From Bacteroidota bacterium (GTDB lineage Bacteria > Bacteroidota > Bacteroidia > Chitinophagales > Chitinophagaceae): a DNA stretch of 64,000 nt. Shown here piece after piece: positions 24,389 to 34,396 of the stretch. The stretch covers positions 310,001 to 374,000 of the forward strand of contig JAFDXX010000007.1 in assembly GCA_018267705.1 (NCBI GenBank), given 5' to 3'. The number at the start of each line of letters is the position of its first letter. Within the stretch, counting starts at the first letter, position 1. The translations under genes were made by a program, and so were the position numbers. Below the pieces are notes generated by a model, which was not told the origin of the DNA, did no database searches, and saw nothing but the letters and a program-made list of their open reading frames with translations.

Positions 24389-25585
24389 ATGCAGTTTAAA
24401 GATATAATTGGTTTAACCGAAACCAAACAGCAATTAATTGAAATGCTTGCACAAAACAGGCTTTCGCATGCATTATTATTTTTAGGAAATGAAGGAAGTG
24501 GTGCGTTACCCTTAGCATTGGCATTTGCACAATTAATTGTAAGTCAACCGCAACCTGCCCCGGTTGTAGAAGATTTATTTGGTGGAATGACTGCATTAGA
24601 GCCTACTCAAACTTTTATTCCTCCTAATGAAATACAAAACCATTCTTCCTTTCAACGTGCAGAGCAACTAATTCATCCCGACCTCCATTTTTCATATCCT
24701 GTTGTTTCAAAAAAAAGCGGAGATAAACCAACCAGCAAAGATTTTATTACAGAATGGAGAGAATTTGTAAAAAATTATCCTTACGGCAATGTGTATGATT
24801 GGTTACAAATGATTGGTGCAGAAAATAAACAAGGCAACATTACCGCAGAAGAGTGTAATGATATTTTAAAAAAATTAAGTTTAAAAAGTTTTGAAAGCGA
24901 ATACAAAGTTTTATTGTTATGGATGCCCGAGTATTTAAAAAAAGAAGGAAATAAATTATTAAAATTAATTGAAGAACCTCCTGCCAATACCATTTTTATT
25001 TTAGTTGCAGAAAATGATGAACAAGTTTTACCAACTATATTAAGTAGATGCCAATTAATTAAAATTCCCAAACCAACAACAAAAGAAATTGAAGAAGCTT
25101 TGCTAACAAAAGCCAATGCAAATGCAGAAACCGCAAAACAAGTTGCAAGCATTTGTGATGGCAACTATAGAGAAGCTTTACAGTTATTACAACACGCCGA
25201 AGAAGATTGGCAAAGCCTTTTACGAGAATGGTTAAAAGCAATTCTTAGAGAAGGTCCTATTGCACAAGTAAAATTTTCTGAAGAAATAAGTAAAACAGGG
25301 AGAGAAAACCAAAAGCAGCTCTTACGCTATTTTACACATTTGTTTGAACAAAGTCTTCGTATAAGATTACTAGGTGCCGATAATATTATTTTAACAGAAA
25401 AAGAAAAAGATTTTGCTACTCGTTTAAATAAAATAACAAACATTAACCAACAACAATGTATTATTGATGAGTTAGATAAAGCAACTTATTATATAGAACG
25501 CAACGCTAACGGAAAAATTTTATTCCAAGCATTAAGTATTAAACTATTCCATATTATCCAAAATAAAGTTTCTGTTGAGGTATAA
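24389..25585 (+). CDS. holB: DNA polymerase III delta' subunit (clamp loader)
   Basis: AAA+ clamp-loader subunit of 398 residues. It begins FKDIIGLTETKQQLIEML, followed by RLSHALLFLGNEGSGALPLALAFAQ, a relic P-loop of the delta' type, and later KLLKLIEEPPANTIFILVAEN and LPTILSRCQLIKIP with the SRC motif. The zinc module that normally follows the P-loop (four Cys) is missing: the corresponding stretch, residues 50-95, is Pro/Gln-rich and without Cys. The downstream motif LIHPDLHFSYPV is kept. It probably acts in sliding-clamp loading as usual. Confidence 0.9.
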   Translation: MQFKDIIGLTETKQQLIEMLAQNRLSHALLFLGNEGSGALPLALAFAQLIVSQPQPAPVVEDLFGGMTALEPTQTFIPPNEIQNHSSFQRAEQLIHPDLHFSYPVVSKKSGDKPTSKDFITEWREFVKNYPYGNVYDWLQMIGAENKQGNITAEECNDILKKLSLKSFESEYKVLLLWMPEYLKKEGNKLLKLIEEPPANTIFILVAENDEQVLPTILSRCQLIKIPKPTTKEIEEALLTKANANAETAKQVASICDGNYREALQLLQHAEEDWQSLLREWLKAILREGPIAQVKFSEEISKTGRENQKQLLRYFTHLFEQSLRIRLLGADNIILTEKEKDFATRLNKITNINQQQCIIDELDKATYYIERNANGKILFQALSIKLFHIIQNKVSVEV

Positions 25586-25621
25586 AAAACTCAACATGAA
25601 TATTTTTGTTTTTTGTATGCT

Positions 25622-28369
25622 TTATTTATACAAATTATTAAATAAAAATTTAAATGTACCGTAAGGTTGTGCTCTAAATGTTATTTCAGGTCCAAAAGCA
25701 AATAATTTTCCTTTACCCACAGATGCTTCAAATGCTGCAATACCGCCATTTAGGTAAGATTGTCCCCAAGCCCAACCACTTCTTAAATTGTGTGTACCAA
25801 CAAACCATGCAATAGGCTTTATATTGTTTTTAATTTGTGCTTCGGGTAAAATATTAAATACAGGACTTTCTTCAAAATATACATCTGCTTTACTGTTCAT
25901 ACCGTATGCTGCTTGTTGGGTAGAATCTACATTTACACTTAATACACTTCCGGGAATATAAAATTTTTCATTGGGTAATTTTTTTTCTTCTCCATTAACC
26001 ATTTCTGTAAGTGCATTTTGTACAGGAAGTTTTAAATGATAGGCTAATGCGGTGCTGCTGCCAATTGTAATAATATTACCTCCTTCTTCTAAAAACTTTT
26101 TTAATTGTGGAATAGATTTTTCTGCTGTTATTCTTCCTAATCTGTTTCTATATTCTGCCGGTATAGAATCTGCATTAGGTTCTCCAAAACCTCTATTGGC
26201 AGCATTTACAGAAGGTATGGCTCCTCCAACAAATACAATTACATCGTACTTGTTTTTTAAATTTTCCGTATCAATATTTTTTGCATAAATAACATCTGCA
26301 ACAAAATGAAATTGTTCAAATAAATAACGTACCCATCCGCTTGGCATAGAGCCTCCATAAACATCCCATAAAGCAATTTTTGCAGTTGAAATTTTTGTGC
26401 TATTTAATGGTTTCTTTTCAAGTGCAATTGCTATTATTCCATTTTCATTAATTATTTTTTCAATATGTAATTTTGTTTTTGAAGAAGAAGGAATATAAAA
26501 AGAACCTTTGCTGAAATTGTTATAAACAGAATCGGTAGTTCTATATACTTCAATTCCTTCTTTCAACAAATCATTTACTATTTTAAATGAATTATTGGCT
26601 GCTGCATTTAATAAATAACCTGCTGTTTTATTGGCTGTAATAATTTTGCCTTTTACTGCTTGCAATTCTCCATAAGCAATTTTTTCAAACGGACCATCAA
26701 AAGCATTTAATACTCTATCAAACTGTACACCCATTTGATAAGCCAACGTCCAGCCCGCTGCATCATAAGGTGGAATAGGAGGGCCTCCGGGATATTGAAA
26801 ATCATTCGGATGATCTTGTGGTTCAAACATATCTAAAATATGCGGGCGAAATGCTTGATTCGTTTTTATAATATAAGATCCTGCCGGATATGGTTTATTA
26901 TTAATCACAAAATCTGCAGTAGCTTTTTGTACTTGCATGCCGCTGGTTATAAGTGTATTAATAAATTTAACGGCTGTTGCAAAATCGGGTTGATTGGCAG
27001 AAATAATATACCCGCGAGGATCTCTGTTTTGAGCATTTTTTAATACTGAGTCATAAATTTTTACAGGAATATTAATACCGCCTCTTCCTCCTACAAAATT
27101 ATTTTCTTCATTATTATTTTTTTTATTGTTTGATTGAGTTGTTTGATAAAGTTTTACAATTTCTGCAGATCGTTTTGGTGAGAGTGTCCATGTATCTTTT
27201 TCTCCGCGTTCTATAGAATTTTTTCCCATTCTGTATATATTATAAAGCAATTCATCGCTATGTCTTGCTGCATACATTAATACGCCATAGTTTAAAGAAA
27301 CAGAATAATCAATTGATTGTTTGAAATGCCAGGTTTGTGGCAATACGGGAAAAGGTGTAGCACTGCTGGGAATTAATCTATCGGGTACTACAGGGATATT
27401 CATTGGCGTTGGACTTCCAATAATTTCGGTAAGTAAACCAACCATATTATGAAAGTAAGTAGATGTTCTTAATCCACCATTATACCAAGTAGAGTATACT
27501 GAGCCTGCACGTTCGGTATAACCCGGTTTGTTTTCAGCATTTAAACGGTTTACCATTGCAGCACCAACAGCATCAAGCTCTGTCATTACCAATGGATCAA
27601 AATTATAATTGAAAGGGTCTCTAAACGGCGGGCCTGCTACAACAGAACCGGCCGGCCCTGTTTGATGATGATTATACATAATTTGTGGCAGCCATTCTAC
27701 AAACAATTGCCTGCCCATATTTTGTGTTTCTTTTAAATTAAACATATAAAAATCTCTATTATTATCATGCCCTGCATATTTTTCGTATAACGTTGGTAAA
27801 TACCGCGTAGTTCTTTTTTCTTTGTTTTGTTCTCTCATATACCAATTGCTTACCAACTCTTGCCCATCTGGATTTGCATGTGTCATTAATATTATAACAT
27901 TATTTAATATTTTATTTGTTTCATCATCAGTACGGGTTAGTAATTCGTATGCAGTTTGTATTAGTTGGTGGGCTCCTACTACTTCGGTTGCATGTAATCC
28001 TCCGTCTATCCATACAACTGCTTTTCCTTCGTTGGCTAATGCAATAGCTTGTTGGTTGGTTAAGTTTTCGGCGTGTGCTAATTGTTGGGCAATTGTTTTA
28101 TAGCGGTCTAATTTTTTTAAATTTTCCGGAGAAGAAATTATCAGCATCCATTGTGTTCTCCCTTCTTCGGTTTTGCCAATATCTACTAATTTTATTTTGG
28201 GAGATGCTGCTGCTAATTTTTTAAAATAGGCTTCGGTTTGTGTGTAATTGGCAAGCATATAATCATCGCCAATATTAAAACCAAAATGTTCTTTAGGAGT
28301 GGGAATTGTTTGTGCAGATGTAGAGAGTGAAATGATACATATAAATAATAATAAAATATTTTTTCTCAT
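25622..28369 (-). CDS. Secreted M14 family zinc carboxypeptidase
   Basis: Exported protein of 915 residues with a signal peptide (cleavage after STSAQ). The M14 zinc motif is His126-x-x-Glu129 in DGGLHATEVVG, with DPDGQ-like MTHANPDGQELVSN further on and MYNHHQTG nearby. The long C-terminal part (from about residue 560) has a glutamine-amidotransferase-like fold (DVIVFVGGAIPS, LKKFLEEGGNIITIGSSTALA), as in many large Bacteroidota M14 proteins. It is predicted to trim peptides outside the cytoplasm. A terminator separates it from the M28 peptidase gene. Confidence 0.9.
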   Translation of the reverse strand: MRKNILLLFICIISLSTSAQTIPTPKEHFGFNIGDDYMLANYTQTEAYFKKLAAASPKIKLVDIGKTEEGRTQWMLIISSPENLKKLDRYKTIAQQLAHAENLTNQQAIALANEGKAVVWIDGGLHATEVVGAHQLIQTAYELLTRTDDETNKILNNVIILMTHANPDGQELVSNWYMREQNKEKRTTRYLPTLYEKYAGHDNNRDFYMFNLKETQNMGRQLFVEWLPQIMYNHHQTGPAGSVVAGPPFRDPFNYNFDPLVMTELDAVGAAMVNRLNAENKPGYTERAGSVYSTWYNGGLRTSTYFHNMVGLLTEIIGSPTPMNIPVVPDRLIPSSATPFPVLPQTWHFKQSIDYSVSLNYGVLMYAARHSDELLYNIYRMGKNSIERGEKDTWTLSPKRSAEIVKLYQTTQSNNKKNNNEENNFVGGRGGINIPVKIYDSVLKNAQNRDPRGYIISANQPDFATAVKFINTLITSGMQVQKATADFVINNKPYPAGSYIIKTNQAFRPHILDMFEPQDHPNDFQYPGGPPIPPYDAAGWTLAYQMGVQFDRVLNAFDGPFEKIAYGELQAVKGKIITANKTAGYLLNAAANNSFKIVNDLLKEGIEVYRTTDSVYNNFSKGSFYIPSSSKTKLHIEKIINENGIIAIALEKKPLNSTKISTAKIALWDVYGGSMPSGWVRYLFEQFHFVADVIYAKNIDTENLKNKYDVIVFVGGAIPSVNAANRGFGEPNADSIPAEYRNRLGRITAEKSIPQLKKFLEEGGNIITIGSSTALAYHLKLPVQNALTEMVNGEEKKLPNEKFYIPGSVLSVNVDSTQQAAYGMNSKADVYFEESPVFNILPEAQIKNNIKPIAWFVGTHNLRSGWAWGQSYLNGGIAAFEASVGKGKLFAFGPEITFRAQPYGTFKFLFNNLYK

Positions 28370-28486
28370 AGCATTTTGTTTATGCGTACAAGTTATTAAA
28401 ATATTTGTTTCAGAAAAGTTTGTTTCATATATCTGTGCCGTTCTGTTAAGTTTAATGTATTATAATTGTTGGATGGTGTATATATT

Positions 28487-28517
28487 AAAAGGCCTCACAA
28501 AAATTTGTAAGGCCTTT
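28487..28517 (-). terminator. Hairpin terminator after the M28 peptidase gene
   Basis: Stem AAAGGCCT / AGGCCTTT with a 14-nt loop, followed on the minus strand by TTTTAATATATA. The stem is strong but the T-run is short. Confidence 0.75.
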
Positions 28518-28547
28518 AATATTTTAATATTGTAAAATATGAGGGTA

Positions 28548-30101
28548 TTATCTTGAAGCCGGCATATTTAAAGGTGTATCACGTTTTAACATAGCATCTC
28601 TGTTTGCCATTTCCCATGCTGTATAATAAATCATTTTAACGCGTTTTTCCATTAATGAGAAATTAATTTTATCTATTGTATCTGTTGGTTGGTGATAATC
28701 TGCCAATAACATTCCATCATAGAAAAATAAAATAGGAACTCCTTTGCGTGCAAAATTAAAATGATCGCTTCTGTAATAAATTCTGTTTACATCTTTTGGA
28801 TCATCAAATTTATAATCTAATACAAGTTGTGTGTATTTGTTATTCATTCCTTCATTAATAATTGGTAATTCGCTGCTTAATTTATCATGGCCAATTACGT
28901 AAACATAATTATTAGTATCGGCAGTTTTGCGTTCTGTATCAATTCTTCCTACCATATCAATGTTTAAATCAACCGAAGTTTTATCAAGCGGAAATATTGG
29001 ATGTTCTGAATAATATTGAGAGCCCCATAAACCTTTTTCTTCTCCACTAACTGTCATAAATACAATTGTTCTTCTTGGTTTATATCCTTTTTTTGCAGCA
29101 GCAGAAAAGGCTTCTGCCATTTGTAATACAGATGTAGTACCACTTCCGTCATCATCAGCTCCGTACCAAATAACGTCACCTCTTTTGCCAAGATGATCGT
29201 AATGGCCTGTAATAAAAACATATTCATCTTTTTTATCTGTACCCTCTAATACTGCAATTACATTGCTGCTTTGTAAATCGGTGGTTGTTTTTTCTGCATC
29301 AATTTTTAATTCGGCTACATAGTTTCCTTTATTTGTTTCTGCTAATTGTTTGAAAGATTGTTTAGTTGTTCTTCCCAATAAAGCAGATGCAACATTTTCT
29401 GAAATAGTACCTACAAAAAACGGAGTGTTTGTGCTTTTTTGCAAATACATATTTCCTTTTGTAGCAGTTGGTGTTTTTTTAGGAAAATCTTTTGTTACAA
29501 CTAAAATACCTATTGCTCCTTTTGTGCGTGCAATTGTTGCTTTTGCATTTGCAGAACCCGGACCGCCAAAGTTACGCCTGCCTTGTGTTTGATTGTTTTC
29601 ATGTTTGTACCCTTCAGGTAATCCTTCTAATGCAATTACAATTTTTCCTTTTACATCTAAGCCTTCGTAATCTGTCATTTTATTTGCTGCGTCATCTAAA
29701 CCATAACCTACAAAAACAACATTGTTGTAATTGTGATTGCCGTTTACAATTGAGTTTAATGAGAAAGCGTAATCTTCATCCCATTCAAAATGTGTTCCGT
29801 TTACTGATAAATTTTTATTCATTAATTCATCTTGATATACGGGGTAATATTGTTGGTAGCTATTACCATTTCCGGGTTTTAAGCCCATGCGTTTAAATTG
29901 ATCTTCAATATAAGCTGCTGCTTTTTTTTGTCCCGGTGTAGCTGTTTCTCTTCCTTCCATATCTGCACTTGCCAATACCGATAGTTTTTCTTTTAAAGCT
30001 TGTGTAGTAATTAAGTTTCCAAATCTAACGTTTGGCGTTTCTTTTTGTGCCATTGCAACTGTTGTTACAAATGGCAATACGAGCAATAGAAATTTTTTCA
30101 T
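28548..30101 (-). CDS. Secreted M28 family aminopeptidase with PA domain
   Basis: Exported di-zinc peptidase of 517 residues. The start at 30101 gives a clean signal peptide (MKKFLLLVLPFVTTVAMAQ); the longer frame to 30143 would overlap rpiB. A protease-associated domain occupies about residues 120-270. The catalytic part has His300-Y-Asp302, the ADDDGSG motif (315-321), Glu354/Glu355 in SGEEKGLWGSQ, Asp382 in NIDMVGR and a final His in YRSDHFNFA. It is likely to release amino acids from peptides in the periplasm or outside. It lies 31 nt after rpiB. Confidence 0.92.
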   Translation of the reverse strand: MKKFLLLVLPFVTTVAMAQKETPNVRFGNLITTQALKEKLSVLASADMEGRETATPGQKKAAAYIEDQFKRMGLKPGNGNSYQQYYPVYQDELMNKNLSVNGTHFEWDEDYAFSLNSIVNGNHNYNNVVFVGYGLDDAANKMTDYEGLDVKGKIVIALEGLPEGYKHENNQTQGRRNFGGPGSANAKATIARTKGAIGILVVTKDFPKKTPTATKGNMYLQKSTNTPFFVGTISENVASALLGRTTKQSFKQLAETNKGNYVAELKIDAEKTTTDLQSSNVIAVLEGTDKKDEYVFITGHYDHLGKRGDVIWYGADDDGSGTTSVLQMAEAFSAAAKKGYKPRRTIVFMTVSGEEKGLWGSQYYSEHPIFPLDKTSVDLNIDMVGRIDTERKTADTNNYVYVIGHDKLSSELPIINEGMNNKYTQLVLDYKFDDPKDVNRIYYRSDHFNFARKGVPILFFYDGMLLADYHQPTDTIDKINFSLMEKRVKMIYYTAWEMANRDAMLKRDTPLNMPASR

Positions 30102-30132
30102 GTGTAAGTAATAATTATTGATTTTTAAAATA

Positions 30133-30582
30133 TTAACAAGCAATTTTGTTTACTCTGTTGGCATGCCTTCCTCCTTCAAATACTGTATTCATAAAGGTTT
30201 CAATTAATTCTTCTGCTAAAGGCAATGCAATAAATCTTGCGGGTAGGCATATAATATTAGCATCGTTATGCATACGAATTAGTTTTGCAACATCATTATC
30301 CCAACACAATCCTGCACGTACGTGTTGATGTTTATTGGCGGTAATGGCTACACCGTTGGCACTTCCACAAAGTAAAATTCCAAATGCAGCTTGATTGCTT
30401 TCTACAAATGCAGCAACAGGATGTGCAAAATCGGGATAATCTACAGAGGCGGTTGAATTAGTGCCAAAGTCTTGTACAGTAAACCCTTTTTGTTGTAACC
30501 ATGTTTTAATGGCTTGTTTGTATTCAAAGCCGGCATGGTCTGATCCGATTGCAATGGGTTTTGAAATATCGAAAACGCTCAT
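30133..30582 (-). CDS. rpiB: Ribose-5-phosphate isomerase B
   Basis: Interconverts ribose 5-phosphate and ribulose 5-phosphate in the pentose phosphate pathway; cytoplasmic. 149 residues, normal length. Motifs: IAIGSDHAGFEYKQ, the catalytic Cys72 in LLCGSANGVAITANK, and GLCWDNDVAKLIRMHNDANI, ending in an EGGRHANRV segment. It is first in a probable operon with the M28 peptidase. Confidence 0.96.
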   Translation of the reverse strand: MSVFDISKPIAIGSDHAGFEYKQAIKTWLQQKGFTVQDFGTNSTASVDYPDFAHPVAAFVESNQAAFGILLCGSANGVAITANKHQHVRAGLCWDNDVAKLIRMHNDANIICLPARFIALPLAEELIETFMNTVFEGGRHANRVNKIAC

Positions 30583-30676
30583 TAATTAAAATTTTGCCCG
30601 AATGTAATGAAATGGGCATGAATAAACATATTTAATGTATTAGCGGATGAATTTTGAATTTTACCGTGAGAATACT

Positions 30677-31798
30677 TTATGCCATTTCTAAAATAGGTAG
30701 AGCAATAGTAACTTTTGTTCCTTGTTCTTCAACCGATTCTATTTTAAAATCTCCGCTATTATAACCAACTAATTGTTTTACTAAGTATAAACCTAAGCCA
30801 AGGCCTTGTTGTTCAAACCGTTTTTTTCCAAATTGTTTAAAGGGTTGTATTTCATCAATTGATTGAATGGTAAAGCCTTGCCCGTGATCTATTATTTCAA
30901 TAACATAATCATCCTCTACTCTGTTACCAATAATATTTACCTTTTGTGTGGGTAATGAATATTTTAATGCGTTGCTTGTTATTTCTACTAACATTCTTAA
31001 TAAAAAATCGAAATTTATCCCTAAGTCTGTTACGTTATTAAATTGTATAATTAAATCTCCTTCGGGGCGTTTATATATTTCTTTTGCTATTGTTTGTAAT
31101 TCGTCGCTTATTTTATGATGCCAATAACTTCCTGATTGCCCATTTGAAAACATGGTTGTTAATTCAGGATGTACTTCGGCACGTTTAATTTCTTCAAACA
31201 ACATTAAATTAGAAAGGGAGTGATTTAAACGTAAGGCAGATTTTAATATTGTTAAATGTGAATCTTGTACTTGTTTTTCGGTGAAAGATTTGCCGGCACT
31301 TAATAATAAATTAATAGCATTTATAATGCTTTGTAACGGCATATTAAATTCATGATAATATGTTGCAAATACAGAGGTTTCAATATCATGTTTTACTTTG
31401 GCGTATTGGTTGCTCATTTTATCTTGCCTGCGTAAACGAGATTCTATTGCTGCTGTTAATTCTTTTGCGGTAAAGGGTTTGGTTATATAATCATCGGCAC
31501 CTAAATCCATTCCTTGTCTTATATCTAACTTATCAATTTTTGCCGTAAGAAAAATAAATGGAGTGTTTTGAATGGATGATGTTTTTCTTATTTGTTCTAA
31601 TACTTTAAAACCATCCATTTTAGGCATCATTACATCACAAATAATTAATGAGGGGCGATAGTCTATTGCTTCTAATATTCCTTGTTTGCCATTAATGGCT
31701 GTGCGTACAAAATAGCCTTTGGCTTCTAATAATTCTTGAATATTTTCTCTAATATATTGTTCGTCTTCTATTACTAAAATTTTTGCTTTGTTTTCCAT
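30677..31798 (-). CDS. Hybrid response regulator-histidine kinase (receiver first)
   Basis: A 373-residue soluble protein: receiver domain at residues 5-122 with Asp55 (IICDVMMPKMDG) and Lys108 (YITKPF), then a kinase part with the probable phospho-accepting His149 in ATYYHEFNMPLQSI and an ATPase domain (EITSNALKYS, IIDHGQGF, QGLGLGLYLVKQLV). There is no DNA-binding output and no membrane segment. It follows the PAS-kinase gene by 11 nt, so the two probably form one relay: the PAS kinase phosphorylates this receiver, which modulates its own kinase. The final output partner is not in the window. Confidence 0.88.
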   Translation of the reverse strand: MENKAKILVIEDEQYIRENIQELLEAKGYFVRTAINGKQGILEAIDYRPSLIICDVMMPKMDGFKVLEQIRKTSSIQNTPFIFLTAKIDKLDIRQGMDLGADDYITKPFTAKELTAAIESRLRRQDKMSNQYAKVKHDIETSVFATYYHEFNMPLQSIINAINLLLSAGKSFTEKQVQDSHLTILKSALRLNHSLSNLMLFEEIKRAEVHPELTTMFSNGQSGSYWHHKISDELQTIAKEIYKRPEGDLIIQFNNVTDLGINFDFLLRMLVEITSNALKYSLPTQKVNIIGNRVEDDYVIEIIDHGQGFTIQSIDEIQPFKQFGKKRFEQQGLGLGLYLVKQLVGYNSGDFKIESVEEQGTKVTIALPILEMA

Positions 31799-31809
31799 AG
31801 CAGTAAGGA

Positions 31810-32958
31810 TTATTTATTGTTTAAAGGTAGTGAAATTGTTACTGTTGTGCCTTTTCCTAATTCGCTTATTACAAATATTTGCCCTTGGTGAAGGTCTATA
31901 AATTCTTTTACAATAGCAAGCCCTAAGCCGGTTCCTTGAATTTCGTCGGTATTGGAGGCTCGATAAAATGGTTGGAATAAATGTACTAAATCGTTTTCGG
32001 GAATACCAATGCCATAATCTGTAATTGATATTATTACATTATCATATTCAAACAATACTTTCGTATCAATATTGCCGGTATTAGAATATTTGTATGCATT
32101 GCTTAGTATATTTTCAAAAACGTGGTCTAACAGTTTTTCATCATAAAAAACCGGTTGTGATTTTCCTTCTGTTGTAAGTATAACGCTTCTTTCTTTGGCA
32201 TATCTGTTATTATATTTATTTTGAATAATTTGTTCTAAAAAAGCAACAATATTATTTTGTTTAGGATGAAAAGGTGTTCTGCTAACATCTGCTTTTCCTA
32301 ATACCAACACATCATTCATTAATGTTTGTAAGCGTTCTAACTCGCCTTGTATTCTGCTAAATTGTTTTTGAAATCGTATTTTTTTTTCGGCGGGCATATC
32401 TTCCAAGTACATATCCATTATTTCTATTCCGCTTTGAATAATAGTTAATGGCGTACGAAATTGATGTGATGCCATTGATACAAAACTTGAACGCAATTCA
32501 TTTAGCTCTCTTTCTTTTTGCAGTGCTTGTTCTAACTCTTGTAATAGTTTTTCTTGTTCGGTAATATCTCTTAAAACACAAAGGAGATAATTTTTTCCAT
32601 CAAAGCTGTAATAAACTGTTGAAAATTCGTAGGGTACTTTTTTATCTGTGTTTTTAATGGGTATTAATACTTTGGTGCTGGTGGCTTCTGTAGTGCTTTT
32701 GCTGCCATGTTTTACTAATGAGAAAAAAATTTTCTTTCTTGCAAGTGGCCAATTTTTAAATGATTGTTTTTCCCAATCTTCTTTTTGGTAACCTAATTTT
32801 GTAATAGAATCATTTATATCTTCTATATATCCTGTTTCTATATCTACGGTAAAAATAATTTCTCTAACACTGTTGAAAATAGTATTCAGCTTATCGTATT
32901 GATGAATAAGTCCTTTACTGTTTAATAAATTATGCAGTAAAATTTCTTCTTGAATCAT
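31810..32958 (-). CDS. PAS-domain sensor histidine kinase
   Basis: A 382-residue cytoplasmic kinase: a PAS domain at about residues 20-135 (IIFTVDIETGYIEDINDSI; ends VLRDITEQEKLLQEL), phospho-accepting His165 in SMASHQFRTPLTIIQSG, then an ATPase domain with ENILSNAYKYS, ITDYGIGIP and GTGLGLAIVKEFIDLHQG. No membrane helix is seen, so the signal is probably internal. It is paired with the receiver-kinase hybrid just downstream. Confidence 0.92.
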   Translation of the reverse strand: MIQEEILLHNLLNSKGLIHQYDKLNTIFNSVREIIFTVDIETGYIEDINDSITKLGYQKEDWEKQSFKNWPLARKKIFFSLVKHGSKSTTEATSTKVLIPIKNTDKKVPYEFSTVYYSFDGKNYLLCVLRDITEQEKLLQELEQALQKERELNELRSSFVSMASHQFRTPLTIIQSGIEIMDMYLEDMPAEKKIRFQKQFSRIQGELERLQTLMNDVLVLGKADVSRTPFHPKQNNIVAFLEQIIQNKYNNRYAKERSVILTTEGKSQPVFYDEKLLDHVFENILSNAYKYSNTGNIDTKVLFEYDNVIISITDYGIGIPENDLVHLFQPFYRASNTDEIQGTGLGLAIVKEFIDLHQGQIFVISELGKGTTVTISLPLNNK

Positions 32959-32996
32959 TGCCTTTGTTTTTTGTTGGCAATTGAATGTTAGAAACC

Positions 32997-34256
32997 TTAT
33001 TTTAGTTTTTTTAATTTTACAAGATCAACTGTGGTTTCACTAACATTCAGTATATCAAACTGGTAATTGCCAATAATAATGCGTTCTTTGGTTTTAGGAA
33101 AAGTGCCGTGTTCGTTTACAATATATCCGCTTAATGTTTCAGATTCGTTTTCAGGAAAATCAAGTTTGTATTTTTCATTTATAAAATCTAACTCGGCTCT
33201 TCCGCTAAGTATATATTCGTTTTCTGATATTTGTTTATCTACCAATTCTTCGGTATCATATTCATCTTTTATTTCTCCAAATATTTCTTCTAAAACATCT
33301 TCCATGGTTACAATGCCTGCGGTTCCGCCAAATTCATCTACAACCCATGCTACACTTTTTCTTTCTTTGGTAAATTTGTTTATTAAATCTGAGGCACTCA
33401 TGCTTTCGGGAACGGCTGATATTGTTAATAAAATTTCTTTTATAGTTGAGGGGGTTTTAAATAAATCTAATTGGTGTACATAGCCAATTATATTATCAAT
33501 ATTATCATCATACACAACTAATTTACTGAGCTGTGTATGAATAAATTTTTGTTTTACTGCATCAATATTTTCGTTTATTTCTATGGCTTCTATTTCGGTT
33601 CTGGGAATTAAAAATTGTCTAATTTTTACACTGGGAAGACTTAGGGCATTTTCAAATAGTTCTTTATTTAATTCCGGATTAATTTCTTCTTGTTCTTTTG
33701 TTTGTTGAAAAAAATGTTCTAAATCTACTTTAGAAAATGCTTCTTTATTATTTTTAATATGAACGTTAAAAATATATTTTAATATCCATTGTGCTATGCC
33801 TACAAAAAAGGCTGCAATTGGTTTAAATAAGCCGTAAAAAAAATTGGCTATTGGTGCAAATATTATTAATAGTGTATCGTTTTTAGCTCTAAAAATAGCT
33901 TTAGGAATAAATTCTCCTAACACAAGTACTATTAGTGTTGATAATGCTGTATCTATTACTAATTTTATATATTCATTTTGTACGCCCCACCTGCTCCATG
34001 CTAAAGAGTTTATGAATTGATCAAACAATAAACCGTAGGTAACTAAAAAAACATTTACGCCAATTAAGCATGTGCTTATAAAGGTTGCTTTATTTTCTAA
34101 AAATTTTGAAAGAATAATTCCGCTACTTTTTTTTTGTTTTTTTTTCAGTTCAATATTTAATCGGTTGGCACTAATAAAAGCAATTTCGTAGCCTGAAAAA
34201 AAACCAATTAAAATTAGTGTAGCCAATATCCAAAGTAAATTTATTAATACACTCAT
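32997..34256 (-). CDS. Hemolysin C/CorC-type membrane protein (CNNM domain plus CBS pair)
   Basis: A 419-residue protein with the DUF21/CNNM membrane domain (about residues 1-175; GFFSGYEIAFISANR is characteristic), a CBS pair (about 205-330, including LIPRTEIEAIE and VDEFGGTAGIVTMEDVLEEIFGEI), and a C-terminal transporter-associated domain with LSGYIVNEHGTFP. Relatives include CorC/TlyC magnesium and cobalt efflux factors and the Bacteroidota gliding protein GldE; which of these fits cannot be decided here. It stands just upstream of the PAS-kinase gene on the same strand with a 38-nt gap. Confidence 0.9.
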   Translation of the reverse strand: MSVLINLLWILATLILIGFFSGYEIAFISANRLNIELKKKQKKSSGIILSKFLENKATFISTCLIGVNVFLVTYGLLFDQFINSLAWSRWGVQNEYIKLVIDTALSTLIVLVLGEFIPKAIFRAKNDTLLIIFAPIANFFYGLFKPIAAFFVGIAQWILKYIFNVHIKNNKEAFSKVDLEHFFQQTKEQEEINPELNKELFENALSLPSVKIRQFLIPRTEIEAIEINENIDAVKQKFIHTQLSKLVVYDDNIDNIIGYVHQLDLFKTPSTIKEILLTISAVPESMSASDLINKFTKERKSVAWVVDEFGGTAGIVTMEDVLEEIFGEIKDEYDTEELVDKQISENEYILSGRAELDFINEKYKLDFPENESETLSGYIVNEHGTFPKTKERIIIGNYQFDILNVSETTVDLVKLKKLK

Positions 34257-34290
34257 ATTACGAATGTACTGAATAGATTATATAAAACAA

Positions 34291-34312
34291 GAACCCCGTA
34301 AAAACGGGGTTC
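34291..34312 (-). terminator. Hairpin, probable terminator of the sigma/anti-sigma/DUF4097 operon
   Basis: GAACCCCGT / ACGGGGTTC perfect 9-bp stem with an AAAA loop. On the minus strand it is followed by TTGTTTTATATA, a weak T-run, and lies about 85 nt after the DUF4097 stop. It may be a weak terminator or protect the mRNA 3' end. Confidence 0.65.
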
Positions 34313-34396
34313 GTACCAATAAATTAACATGAGAAAATAACTATCGGTTAATTATATTTTGTATGTGTTATACGAACAGAAATTAGGTTTGTTACA

